A stretch of 22,084 nucleotides of DNA from an uncultured Oxalobacteraceae bacterium (GCA_946480015.1 CAMLIL010000092.1:1-22084), one strand, 5' to 3'. Positions 1-8,041 are shown, counted from the stretch's first letter. A program made the numbers and translations. The notes: generated from the sequence alone by a model not told the origin.

Positions 1-42
1 GGCCAGGACGGCGGAAACCAGGGAAGTGCCCAGGTCAGGCAT
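1..42 (-). CDS. Possible start of a divergent gene, cut by the left edge
   Basis: An ATG reads leftward from base 42 and stays open for 14 codons to the window edge, giving MPDLGTSLVSAVLA. A perfect minus-strand TATAAT lies about 30 bases upstream, which would give a leader of roughly 20 bases. The ribosome binding site is weak (GCGAG-like). Fourteen residues are too few to assign a family; the stretch is mildly hydrophobic, so a membrane or exported protein is conceivable. It may not be a gene. Confidence 0.35.
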   Translation of the reverse strand, partial: MPDLGTSLVSAVLA

Positions 43-71
43 GGATAGGCTCGCGAAAAAGATGAACTAAT

Positions 72-77
72 ATTATA
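72..77 (-). promoter_or_regulatory. Candidate -10 box for the leftward gene
   Basis: Read on the minus strand, these bases are a perfect TATAAT in an AT-rich patch (about 62-100) that stands out from the GC-rich surroundings. No good -35 box was found at 16-18 bases. Its distance to the ATG at 42 suits a short leader. The rest of 43-236 shows no convincing plus-strand promoter for the peptidase gene. Confidence 0.35.
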
Positions 78-236
78 AAAACAATCACATTGAAAAACAT
101 GCAGCATTACACCTGAGAAGTGTCTTTTTTTCAAGTGTGATTCGTTAGCCGTGCGCTAAGCGACCCCGGCACTAGGCTAAAATGCCCAACTGCAAGTGCT
201 TACCCAGCTCTTCATGACTAACCAATTCGAATAACA

Positions 237-2591
237 ATGCGATTCTTTGCAATGCCATTATTGGCCTCCGCACTGTGGGCGATCCCCGCTGCGGCCGTTA
301 CGCCCATCAGCCTGGACCAGGCGATGGCTCATCCCGACTGGATCGGCACGCCGGTGGAAACCGCCTGGTGGAGCTGGGATGGCAAGCAGGTCTTCTACAA
401 CCAGAAGCGCACCGGCTCTCCCCTGCGCGACATTTGGCAGGCCGTGCCGGGCAAGCCGCGGCTGGTGGCAGACACCGAACTGTCCACGCTCGACAGCGAC
501 AAAGTCACCTACAACCCCGACCACACGCTCGCCATCCTGATCCGCAACGGCGATCTGTTCGAGCGCGACCTGAGAACCGGATCGCTCATCCAGATCACGC
601 GCGGCACCAGCGGGCTGGCGGCGCCGCAGTATTCGTCAGACGGACGCGCGGTGCAGTTCCGCGCCGGCCACGAGTGGCTGAGCTGGAGCCGCGCCGACCA
701 TCTGGTGTCGCCGCTGGCAGCGCCTCGGGCCACCAGGGACCCCGCCGCCAACCCGGACGACGACGCCCTGCGCGACCTTCAGCTGCGCCTCATTACCACC
801 CTCAAGCGCCAGAAGGACGAGCGCGATGCCGCACGCGATCGCGATCTGGAAGAGCGCCGGGCCGACCCGACCCGCGCGCCGGCGCCGATCTACCTCGGCG
901 ACAAGGTCGTCATCGAAGGCAGCGCGCTGTCGCCGGATGGCCGCTGGCTGCTGGTGGTGACCGCTCCCAAGGCTGCCGACAAGGGACGCATCGGCAAGCT
1001 GCCGCGCTACGTGACCGAATCGGGCTACGAAGAATTCGACGACCAGCGCCCCCGCGTGGGCCGCAATATGCCACCCGCGCACACGCTCACCCTGATTGAT
1101 GTGGTCAAGCGCAGCGTGCGCGACCTGTCCTTCGATCCTTTGCCCGGCATCGCCACCGATCCGCTGGCGGCCCTGCGCGCGGCCCAGAAGCTGCCGGCCC
1201 AGAAAGGCAACCGCGCGGTCCGTGTCGACGACGAAGGAGAAGCCATTCGCTGGAACGGCAACGGCACCCAAGTGGCCGTGATGCTGCGCGCGGTCGACAA
1301 CAAGGACCGCTGGATCGCCACGGTCGACCTGCCCGGAGCCAGGCTGTTACCGCTGCAGCGCATGAGCGATGAAGCCTGGGTCGCCGCCGAGAACGACTTC
1401 GGCTGGCTGCCCGATAACGCCACGCTGTGGTACCAGTCGGAAGCGAGCGGCTACGCGCACCTGTACACCCAGCCGGTCGGCGGCCGGGCGCGCGCGCTCA
1501 CGCAGGGCAAATGGGAAGCCACGCGCATCCGCTGGAACAGCGACGGCACCATCGCGTACATGCTCTGCAACCGGAACAATCCCGGAACCTACGAAGTCTG
1601 CTCGGTATCGCCGAAAGACGCGCAGGTACGCGAGCTGACCGCGCTGGAAGGCGTGGAGCAGTTTACCCTGTCGCCTGACGAGCACAAGCTGCTGGTGCAC
1701 TATTCGTCGAGCTATATGCCGACCCAGCTGGCCATCGTTCCCTCTACCGGCGGGACGGCCGTTCCGGTCACCGACACCCGCAGCGCGGCCTTCAAGGAAC
1801 GCGAATGGATCGCACCGCAGTACGTGGCGGTGCCCTCCACCCATGGCGCCGGCCGGATCTGGGGCAAGCTGTATCGCCCCGCCACGCTTGAGCCGAACCG
1901 CCGCTATCCGATCGTGATGTTCGTGCACGGCGCCGGCTATCTGCAGAACGCCAGCAAGCGCTATCCAATCTACTTCCGCGAGCAGATGTTCCACAACCTG
2001 CTGGTCGAGAAGGGCTACATCGTGCTCGACCTGGATTACCGCGCGTCCAAAGGCTATGGCCGCGACTGGCGCACCGCCATCTACCGGCAAATGGGCCATC
2101 CGGAGCTGGACGACTATATCGACGGGGTCAACTGGCTGGCCGCCAACCACCAGGGCGACCTGAAGAACGTCGGCATTTACGGGGGCAGCTACGGCGGCTT
2201 CATGACCTTCATGGCGCTGATGCGCGCGCCGGAAGTGTTCAAGGCCGGCGCGGCGCTGCGGCCGGTCACCGACTGGACCACCTACAACCACGAGTACACG
2301 GCCAATATCCTCAACACGCCGGACATCGATCCGCAGGCATACAAAACCTCCTCCCCGATCGAGTATGCCGAAGGCTTGCGCGGCCATCTGCTGATCGCGC
2401 ACGGCATGATCGACGATAACGTGTTCTATCAGGACTCGGTGCGCCTGACGCAGCGCCTGATCGAACTGAAGAAGGATCACTGGGAGCTGGCCAGCTACCC
2501 GCTCGAGCGCCACGCCTTCGTGCAGCCGGAGAGCTGGTACGACGAATACCGCCGCATCTACCAGCTGTTCGAGCGCACGCTGAAAAACTAA
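237..2591 (+). CDS. S9 family peptidase (prolyl oligopeptidase / DPP-IV type), secreted
   Basis: A 784-residue serine peptidase that probably cleaves short peptides, often after proline, in the periplasm. Residues 1-20 form a signal peptide (basic start, hydrophobic core, then AAA before V21). A long N-terminal part (about 30-530) has repeated SPDGR/NSDGT-type segments typical of a beta-propeller. The C-terminal alpha/beta-hydrolase domain (about 550-784) holds the nucleophile motif GGSYGG (Ser651), the acid in HGMIDDN (Asp726/727) and the histidine in RHAF (His759), so the triad is complete. The ATG at 237 has little Shine-Dalgarno sequence; Met6 at 252 is a less likely alternative because it shortens the signal peptide. 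The 3' end overlaps the opposing M20 gene by four bases. Nothing in its sequence ties it to nucleobase metabolism. The family is confident, the substrate is not known. Confidence 0.93.
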   Translation: MRFFAMPLLASALWAIPAAAVTPISLDQAMAHPDWIGTPVETAWWSWDGKQVFYNQKRTGSPLRDIWQAVPGKPRLVADTELSTLDSDKVTYNPDHTLAILIRNGDLFERDLRTGSLIQITRGTSGLAAPQYSSDGRAVQFRAGHEWLSWSRADHLVSPLAAPRATRDPAANPDDDALRDLQLRLITTLKRQKDERDAARDRDLEERRADPTRAPAPIYLGDKVVIEGSALSPDGRWLLVVTAPKAADKGRIGKLPRYVTESGYEEFDDQRPRVGRNMPPAHTLTLIDVVKRSVRDLSFDPLPGIATDPLAALRAAQKLPAQKGNRAVRVDDEGEAIRWNGNGTQVAVMLRAVDNKDRWIATVDLPGARLLPLQRMSDEAWVAAENDFGWLPDNATLWYQSEASGYAHLYTQPVGGRARALTQGKWEATRIRWNSDGTIAYMLCNRNNPGTYEVCSVSPKDAQVRELTALEGVEQFTLSPDEHKLLVHYSSSYMPTQLAIVPSTGGTAVPVTDTRSAAFKEREWIAPQYVAVPSTHGAGRIWGKLYRPATLEPNRRYPIVMFVHGAGYLQNASKRYPIYFREQMFHNLLVEKGYIVLDLDYRASKGYGRDWRTAIYRQMGHPELDDYIDGVNWLAANHQGDLKNVGIYGGSYGGFMTFMALMRAPEVFKAGAALRPVTDWTTYNHEYTANILNTPDIDPQAYKTSSPIEYAEGLRGHLLIAHGMIDDNVFYQDSVRLTQRLIELKKDHWELASYPLERHAFVQPESWYDEYRRIYQLFERTLKN

Positions 2592-3826
2592 GCCGTCAGC
2601 AGGTCATACAAGGTCATGGCCACTACCTTGGTCGCCATGCGCAGGTCGTCCAGCGCCAGCTTTTCGTCGGCCTTCTTGGCGTTCGATTCCGGCACGCTGC
2701 GCGGCCCCGCGCCGTAGAGCACCGCGGGGATGCCCTGTTCGCCGTACAGGCGCGCATCCGCATACAAGGGTGTGCCCAGCGCCGGGATGTCTTCGCCGAT
2801 CACCGCGCGGGCATTCTCCTGCAGCGCGGCCACCAGCGGGCCGGAACCCGGCAGCGGCTTCAAGGCGTGCGACAGCAGCAGGCGGCGGATGTCGACACTG
2901 ATACCGTCCAGCCCGCGCACCGCGTCCTCGATCAGCGCGCGCACTTGCGCTTCGACCGCCACCGGATCCTCTTCCGGAATCATGCGGCGGTCCAGCTTCA
3001 TCACCACCTTGCCCGGCACGACATTGGTATTGGTGCCGCCTTCGATGCGGCCGACCAGCATGGTGGGGGAATCGATGCCCGGCACCTGTGAGCTGATCTT
3101 CTTCAGTTCAGGCAGCCGGGCGTAGATCGCGTTGAGGATGTGGGTGGCAGCCTGCAGCGCATCGCGGCCGGTTTCCGGCATGGCGCCGTGGCCGGACTTG
3201 CCGTGCACCGTGATTTCCAGCTGCAGGCAGGCGTTGTGCGCGGTGACGATGTTGTAGCTGAAGCCGGCCGCGATCACCAGGTCGGGCCGGGTCAGCTTCT
3301 GTTCGAGCAGCCAGGCGGGCCCCAGCAGGCCGCCGAATTCCTCATCGTAGGTGAAGTGCAGTTCCACCCCACCCTTGAGCTGCGCGCCCAGCGCTTCCAG
3401 CGCGCGCACGGCGAAGATATAGGTCGCGAAGTCGCTCTTGGACACCGCCGCCGCGCGGCCATAGATATAGCCGTCGTCGACCACGCCGCCGTACGGTGGA
3501 TGCACCCAGCCTTCGCCCGGCGGCACCACGTCGCCATGCGCGTTGAGGGCCACCACCGGCCCGCCGTCCGCATACGGGCGCCGCACGATCAGGTTGGTGA
3601 TGCTCTGCATGCCGTAGTCGAGCACTGCGGCGGCGGGCACGGCATGCTTCTCCGCGCTCCAGCCGTATGCCGTCAGCAGGCCGGCCACCGCGTCGGCGTG
3701 CGGCGCGTTATTGCCTGGCGGGGTATCGGTCGGAATGCGGATGACCTGCTGCAGGAAGGCGACCTGCTCGTCGAAATGCGCGTCGATCCACTCGCCCATC
3801 CGGGCTTTGGCAGTGTGCATGGTCAT
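2588..3826 (-). CDS. M20-family metallohydrolase with atypical metal-site residues, coupled to puuD
   Basis: A 412-residue protein with the M20/ArgE/DapE fold: the first catalytic motif NAHGD (His97, Asp99), the acidic pair DEE (Glu162/Glu163) and a lid-domain histidine in GKSGHGAMP (His213). Three positions that normally bind zinc look changed. The bridging Asp of the GRGAxD motif aligns with Val128 in GRAAAVSK, the GEP acidic residue aligns with GFS (188-190), and the C-terminal His aligns with Lys384 in SNAKKADE. It is therefore a divergent subfamily or a poor hydrolase; the substrate cannot be named. It starts two bases after the puuD stop, so the pair is probably one transcript. An AGGA abuts the first ATG (3826), so Met3 at 3820 is better spaced and may be the true start. 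A role with ureides or carbamoyl compounds is inferred only from context. Confidence 0.88.
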   Translation of the reverse strand: MTMHTAKARMGEWIDAHFDEQVAFLQQVIRIPTDTPPGNNAPHADAVAGLLTAYGWSAEKHAVPAAAVLDYGMQSITNLIVRRPYADGGPVVALNAHGDVVPPGEGWVHPPYGGVVDDGYIYGRAAAVSKSDFATYIFAVRALEALGAQLKGGVELHFTYDEEFGGLLGPAWLLEQKLTRPDLVIAAGFSYNIVTAHNACLQLEITVHGKSGHGAMPETGRDALQAATHILNAIYARLPELKKISSQVPGIDSPTMLVGRIEGGTNTNVVPGKVVMKLDRRMIPEEDPVAVEAQVRALIEDAVRGLDGISVDIRRLLLSHALKPLPGSGPLVAALQENARAVIGEDIPALGTPLYADARLYGEQGIPAVLYGAGPRSVPESNAKKADEKLALDDLRMATKVVAMTLYDLLTA

Positions 3827-3828
3827 TC

Positions 3829-5025
3829 CTATTTAGCGCCAGACTCGAACCACGCCCCGATCTGGGCGCGTTCGGCGTCGGTCATATTGGTCAGGTTCGC
3901 GATCGGCATCGCTTTCAGCTGAACGGCCTGCTGGTAGATGCGCGGCGCGTTCTGGCGGATCAGCGTTGGGGTATGCAGCATCACGCCCGCCGGTGCGCTG
4001 GCGAAACCGGGCTGGGTCGGACGCTCGGCATGACAGGCCACGCAGCGCTGCGCCACGATGGCTTGAACCTGCGCGAACTGCACCGTGCCCGCGCTGCTTG
4101 CGGGCGGTTTGGGCGCGATCGCCACCGCCAGCGCCAGCAGCAGGGCAACACCCGCAGCGGGATAGCGCCATTCGGTCCGGCCCTTGTGGCGCAGGTTGAA
4201 GAAGTGGCGGATCAGCACCCCCGCCGCCATGATCACCGCCAGCACCGCCCATGCGTGCTCATGGCGGTAGGTCATGGCGAAGTGATTGCTGATCATGATG
4301 AACAGGACCGGCAAGGTAAAGTAGTTGTTATGCACGCTGCGCTGCTTGGCCTTGATGCCGTGGATGGGATCGGGCTTCTGCCCCGCCATCATCGCGGCGA
4401 CCATCTTGCGCTGGCCAGGAATGATCAGCATGAGCACGTTGGCGACCATCATGGTGCCGATCATGGCGCCCACGTGAATGTAGGCGGCACGGCCGCTGAG
4501 GAAGTGATTGAGCACCCAGGCGCTGGCGCTCAGGAAAGCGAAGATCACCACGCCGAAGGCCAGATCGTGCTTGCCCAGCGGGGAGCGGCACAGCAGGTCG
4601 TACACCGTCCAGCCGGCCACCAGGCTGCCCAGGCCGATGCCGACCGCCTGCAGGCTGGTGCGACTGGCCACCGACTGGTCGACCATCATCGCCTGCGCGT
4701 TGAAGTAGTAGACGATGGTCAGCAGCGCGAAGCCCGACAGCCAGGTCGAATACGCCTCCCACTTAAACCAGTGCAGTTCCTTCGGCAGTTCGGCCGGCGC
4801 CACCAGGTATTTTTGCGGGTTGTAGAAGCCGCCGCCGTGCACCGCCCACAGCTCGCCGGACACGCCTTTCCTGGCCAGGTCCGAACCCGGTGCGGGTGGA
4901 CGAATGCTGTTGTCGAGCCAGACGAAATAGAACGACGCGCCAATCCAGGCGATGCCCGTGATCACGTGCAGCCAGCGCACGACGAGGTTGAGCCACTCCA
5001 GGCCGTAGGGAATCAGGTATGCCAT
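3829..5025 (-). CDS. puuD: Membrane urate oxidase (urate hydroxylase) PuuD with C-terminal cytochrome c
   Basis: Oxidises urate to 5-hydroxyisourate at the inner membrane, passing electrons to the respiratory chain instead of making hydrogen peroxide as soluble uricase does. The 398 residues begin with the typical run VVRWLHVITGIAWIGASFYF, followed by several further hydrophobic segments up to about residue 305. The C-terminal domain has a c-type heme site CVACH (328-332) and a likely axial Met373 in the LKAMP motif. Length and layout match the family. The ATG at 5025 follows a GGGA-like ribosome binding site. It is divergent from a LysR regulator across 112 bases and is followed two bases later by the M20 gene. 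It feeds the pathway completed in part by the UraD-AllC protein on the other side of the regulator. Confidence 0.95.
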   Translation of the reverse strand: MAYLIPYGLEWLNLVVRWLHVITGIAWIGASFYFVWLDNSIRPPAPGSDLARKGVSGELWAVHGGGFYNPQKYLVAPAELPKELHWFKWEAYSTWLSGFALLTIVYYFNAQAMMVDQSVASRTSLQAVGIGLGSLVAGWTVYDLLCRSPLGKHDLAFGVVIFAFLSASAWVLNHFLSGRAAYIHVGAMIGTMMVANVLMLIIPGQRKMVAAMMAGQKPDPIHGIKAKQRSVHNNYFTLPVLFIMISNHFAMTYRHEHAWAVLAVIMAAGVLIRHFFNLRHKGRTEWRYPAAGVALLLALAVAIAPKPPASSAGTVQFAQVQAIVAQRCVACHAERPTQPGFASAPAGVMLHTPTLIRQNAPRIYQQAVQLKAMPIANLTNMTDAERAQIGAWFESGAK

Positions 5026-5102
5026 GCTTTTCCCGAAAAAGGGTGCGCGAATTTACGCAAGATAGCTTTATTCTACTGCCGCGACATGAAAAGCATCGTA
5101 TA

Positions 5103-5128
5103 TTCAACATATTCGAATCGCTATAGCG
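5103..5128. promoter_or_regulatory. Candidate LysR-type operator in the puuD/LysR divergent region
   Basis: The 112-base gap between two divergent genes contains TTC-N9-GAA (5103-5117), a dyad that includes the T-N11-A pattern typical of LysR-type binding sites. Within it ATATTC is repeated (5100-5105 and 5109-5114). It is directly followed by the perfect 10-base palindrome CGCTATAGCG (5119-5128). The position, close to the regulator start and upstream of puuD, fits autoregulation plus control of puuD. No convincing -35/-10 pair was found in the gap. The assignment is inferred from pattern and place. Confidence 0.4.
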
Positions 5129-5137
5129 CCGCCCCTC

Positions 5138-6076
5138 ATGGCCAGTCTTCCGCAACACCTCGACCTGCACCTGATCCGTATCCTGTATCTGCTGCTGGTG
5201 GAGAAAAACGTCTCGCGCGTGGCCCTCAAGCTCAACCAGCCGCAGCCTTCGATTTCGGCCTCGCTGCGCAAGCTGCGCGAGCTGACCGGTGACCCGCTGC
5301 TGGTGCGCGGCGCGCGCGGGATGGTACCGACCCAGCACGGCGAAAGCCTGCTCAAACCGGCCAAGCGCATCCTCGACGAGACCGAGAGCCTGTTCATCAA
5401 GAAGTCGCCGTTCGTGCCGCAGGAGGAAGCGCGCACCTTCCACATCGCCGCGCCCGATTACCTGGACAGCCAGTTCCTGCCCAACGTGGTGGCTGCGCTG
5501 CGGCGCGGCTCGCCCAACAGCCGGGTAGTCATCCACAGCCTGGGACCGGGCGTCGATTACATCCGCATGCTGTCCGACGGCGAGCTCGATCTGGTGATCG
5601 CCAACTGGGACGAGCCGCCAGCTCACCTGCATATCTCCAAGCTGTTTGAAGATCCGATCATTTGCACCATGCGCGCCGACAGCCCGTACGCCAGGCGCAC
5701 CGGCAGCGACGCCATGACGCTCGACGATTATCTGAGCCTGCCGCACGTGGCGCCGGCGCAGATGCAGCAGGGGTATCAGGGAGTGATCGATGCGTTTCTG
5801 GAGCGTCAGGGCCTGCAGCGCAAGGTGGCGGTCGAGTCGGCGTATTTTGGGTTGATTCCGTACATGCTGACGCAGACCGACCTGGTGCTCACCACCGGAC
5901 GCCAGTTCATGCGGTTTTATGAGCGGTCGCTGCCGCTCAAGACGTTTGCGGTGCCGGTCAAGTTCCCGCCGATGCGCTTCTACCAGCTGTGGCACCAGCG
6001 CGTGCATCAGGCGCCGGAACACAAGTGGCTGCGCGACCAGGTGAGCGCCGCTGCGCGCGCCCTGGTCAAGAAATAA
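5138..6076 (+). CDS. LysR family transcriptional regulator
   Basis: A 312-residue regulator with an N-terminal winged helix-turn-helix (about 8-66) carrying the LysR signature: NVSRVALKLNQPQPSISASL followed by LRKLRELTGDPLLVR. The rest is a periplasmic-binding-protein-like effector domain (about 95-300). The opening HLDLHLIRILYLLL resembles the NodD/NahR-like branch of the family. It lies between divergent puuD and the UraD-AllC gene that follows on the same strand after 73 bases, so it probably controls urate use, with urate or a downstream ureide as effector; this is inference. The ribosome binding site is weak. An earlier ATG at 5086 is out of frame, so 5138 is kept. Confidence 0.92.
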   Translation: MASLPQHLDLHLIRILYLLLVEKNVSRVALKLNQPQPSISASLRKLRELTGDPLLVRGARGMVPTQHGESLLKPAKRILDETESLFIKKSPFVPQEEARTFHIAAPDYLDSQFLPNVVAALRRGSPNSRVVIHSLGPGVDYIRMLSDGELDLVIANWDEPPAHLHISKLFEDPIICTMRADSPYARRTGSDAMTLDDYLSLPHVAPAQMQQGYQGVIDAFLERQGLQRKVAVESAYFGLIPYMLTQTDLVLTTGRQFMRFYERSLPLKTFAVPVKFPPMRFYQLWHQRVHQAPEHKWLRDQVSAAARALVKK

Positions 6077-6112
6077 GCTACCGCCGGATAGGGGTTATCA
6101 TCGGTTTCATAT

Positions 6113-6131
6113 GTCAGCGTATCAGTCAGCG
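6113..6131. repeat. Tandem 12-base-period direct repeat before uraD-allC
   Basis: GTCAGCG occurs at 6113-6119 and again at 6125-6131, one 12-base step apart, and ATCATCG flanks the pair at 6097-6103 and 6135-6141. The region lies between the LysR stop and the preferred start of the fusion gene. It could be an activator site or chance; no promoter boxes were recognised around it. Confidence 0.25.
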
Positions 6132-6149
6132 CATATCATCGAGGCCACC

Positions 6150-7898
6150 ATGACCACACTATCGGACCTGAACAGCTGCCCTGCCGCCGCGTTTGTCGAC
6201 ACGCTGCGCGGCATCTACGAGCATTCGCCCTGGATCGCCGAACGGGCAGTGCATCGACGCCCGTTCGCCACGCTGGCCGCCTTGAAGTTGGCCTTGCAAA
6301 CGGCCGTATCCGTAGCGAGCGAAAATGAACAGCTCGGCCTGATCCGCGCTCACCCCGAGCTGGCCGGCAAAGCCGCCATTGCCGGCCAGCTGACGCAGGA
6401 GTCGACCCACGAGCAGGCCAAATCCGGCCTTCACCTGTGCAGCGCCGAAGAATACCTGGTCCTGCACAAACTGAACGCCGACTACAACGCCCGCTTCGGC
6501 TTCCCCTTCATCCTTGCCGTCAAAGGACCGGACGGGAACGGCTTGACCCGCCAGGCCATCATCGACACCTTTTCCCGCCGCCTGAAGAACCAGCGCGCCG
6601 ACGAAATGGCCGAGTGCCTGCGCCAGATCCACCGCATCGCCGAACTGCGCCTGAACGACCTGTTCAAGGTGGCGCAGCGGTTCGGTCCGCAGGTGATGGC
6701 CTGGTCGGACACCATCGGAGCATGGAGCGAGGCCGACGACGGCCTGACCTGCTCCTACATGACGCCGGTACACCGCCGCACCGCCGATCGGCTGGCGCAG
6801 TGGATGCGCGAAGCCGGCATGCAGGTCCACATCGATGCGGTCGGCAATGTAGTGGGCCGATACGCCTCCAGCGATCCAGGCGCCAGAACGCTCATCGCCG
6901 GCTCCCATTACGACACCGTGCGCGATGGCGGAAAGTACGATGGCCGGCTCGGCATCCTGCTGCCAACCGCCGTCGTCAAGCACCTGAACGAACAGGGTGA
7001 GCGCCTGCCCTATCACCTTGAAATCGTCGGCTTCGCGGAAGAAGAAGGCGTGCGCTTCAAGAGCACCTTCCTGGGCAGCACCGCGCTGACCGGCCAGTTC
7101 GACATGGCGCTCCTTGACCGTGCCGATGCCGATGGCATTACCGTACGCAGCGCGCTGACCGCCGCCGGACACGATCCGGCCGCAATCGCGGCCATTGCGC
7201 GCAAACCCGGCGATCTGCTCGGCTTTGTCGAGATTCATATCGAGCAGGGCCCGGTGCTGCTGGAGCATGGCCTGCCGCTCGGCGTCGTCACGGCGATCGC
7301 AGGCAGCTCGCGCTATCTGCTTACCTTGACCGGGCTGGCCAGCCACGCCGGGACCACCCCGATGTCGATGCGGCGCGACGCGGCGGCGGCCGCAGCCGAG
7401 ATCGTGCTGCTGGTGGAACAGCGCTGTGCGCGCGCGCCGTCGCTGGTGGGCACGGTCGGACAGCTGCAGGTCCCCAACGGTTCGGCGAACGTGATTCCCG
7501 GCCAGTGCACGCTGTCGCTGGACATCCGCGCGGCCGACGATGCGGTGCGCACGGCCGCCGTCAACGATGTTCTCGAGGGGATTTCGGCCATTTGCGCGCG
7601 GCGCAGGATCGAGTCGTCAATCGAGCGGATCGTCGCGGCGCGGGCCGCGCCATGCGCCCCGTGGCTGATGGACCAGCTGGGCGCGGCGATCGAACGTGCC
7701 GGTCTGCCGCGCTTCGATCTGCCGTCGGGCGCCGGGCACGATGCCATGGCCATGGCGGCTATCACGCCGGTGGCCATGCTGTTCGTGCGGTGCGGGAATG
7801 GCGGCATCAGCCACAACCGGCTGGAAACCATGAACGCCGACGACGCGGACATCGCCGGCCAGGTGCTGCTCGACCTGTTGCGCCGCTTAAGGCAATGA
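6150..7898 (+). CDS. uraD-allC: Fused OHCU decarboxylase (UraD) - allantoate amidohydrolase (AllC)
   Basis: One 582-residue chain with two purine-catabolic enzymes. Residues about 5-172 are 2-oxo-4-hydroxy-4-carboxy-5-ureidoimidazoline decarboxylase, shown by RAHPELAGKAA (catalytic-type His68) and FGFPFILAVKG (116-126); it makes S-allantoin. Residues about 175-582 are an M20-type allantoate amidohydrolase with all usual ligands: SHYDT (His253), KYDG (Asp264), AEEEG (Glu297-299), HIEQG (His363) and ISHN (His555), plus SHAGTTPM of the lid domain. The join falls just after LNDLF with almost no linker. An in-frame ATG at 6111 would add 13 residues, but GAGG at 6141-6144 sits well in front of 6150. 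Allantoinase acts between the two activities and is not in the window. Follows the LysR gene by 73 bases. Both domains are confident. Confidence 0.93.
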   Translation: MTTLSDLNSCPAAAFVDTLRGIYEHSPWIAERAVHRRPFATLAALKLALQTAVSVASENEQLGLIRAHPELAGKAAIAGQLTQESTHEQAKSGLHLCSAEEYLVLHKLNADYNARFGFPFILAVKGPDGNGLTRQAIIDTFSRRLKNQRADEMAECLRQIHRIAELRLNDLFKVAQRFGPQVMAWSDTIGAWSEADDGLTCSYMTPVHRRTADRLAQWMREAGMQVHIDAVGNVVGRYASSDPGARTLIAGSHYDTVRDGGKYDGRLGILLPTAVVKHLNEQGERLPYHLEIVGFAEEEGVRFKSTFLGSTALTGQFDMALLDRADADGITVRSALTAAGHDPAAIAAIARKPGDLLGFVEIHIEQGPVLLEHGLPLGVVTAIAGSSRYLLTLTGLASHAGTTPMSMRRDAAAAAAEIVLLVEQRCARAPSLVGTVGQLQVPNGSANVIPGQCTLSLDIRAADDAVRTAAVNDVLEGISAICARRRIESSIERIVAARAAPCAPWLMDQLGAAIERAGLPRFDLPSGAGHDAMAMAAITPVAMLFVRCGNGGISHNRLETMNADDADIAGQVLLDLLRRLRQ

Positions 7899-7906
7899 TA
7901 GCGATC

Positions 7907-7928
7907 CCAAAGTGTACTCCCACTTTGG
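7907..7928 (+). terminator. Hairpin after uraD-allC, possible weak terminator
   Basis: CCAAAGTG (7907-7914) and CACTTTGG (7921-7928) form a perfect 8-base stem with a 6-base loop, starting 8 bases after the stop codon. The following bases are A-rich then TTT, with no clean T run, so it is not a classic intrinsic terminator. Its place between two genes transcribed in the same direction supports an end-of-transcript or processing role. Confidence 0.4.
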
Positions 7929-7946
7929 ACGGAAAAAGTTTAATCG

Positions 7947-7975
7947 TTGTAACTTGGACACTATTAGTGTATTAA
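7947..7975 (+). promoter_or_regulatory. Predicted sigma-70-type promoter of the TonB receptor
   Basis: TTGTAA (7947-7952) and TATTAA (7970-7975) are separated by exactly 17 bases. Transcription would start near 7982, giving a leader of about 110 bases before the ATG at 8093. This is the best promoter match seen in the window. An inverted repeat covers the spacer and the -10 box. Confidence 0.5.
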
Positions 7976-7979
7976 CACT
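7958..7979. promoter_or_regulatory. Candidate repressor operator over the receptor promoter
   Basis: Three alternating half-sites lie in a row: ACACT (7958-7962), AGTGT (7966-7970) and ACACT (7975-7979). The first two make the near-perfect palindrome ACACTA-T-TAGTGT, and the last two make AGTGT-ATTA-ACACT. The block overlaps the spacer and -10 box of the predicted promoter, where a bound protein would block RNA polymerase. The binding protein is unknown. Confidence 0.4.
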
Positions 7980-8041
7980 CAGTTTCTTGAGCATTTGCCC
8001 GTGCGATGGTTTTACGGCGGGTCGAGTCTCTAGAATTTGGC

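Noticed and set aside
118..138. Repeated AAGTGT upstream of the S9 peptidase
   Set aside because: Only two 6-base copies 15 bases apart in an AT-rich patch; chance is a sufficient explanation.
3973..5292. Open frame (439 codons) on the plus strand opposite puuD and running into the LysR gene
   Set aside because: Overlaps two well-supported genes and has low-complexity, histidine-rich composition.
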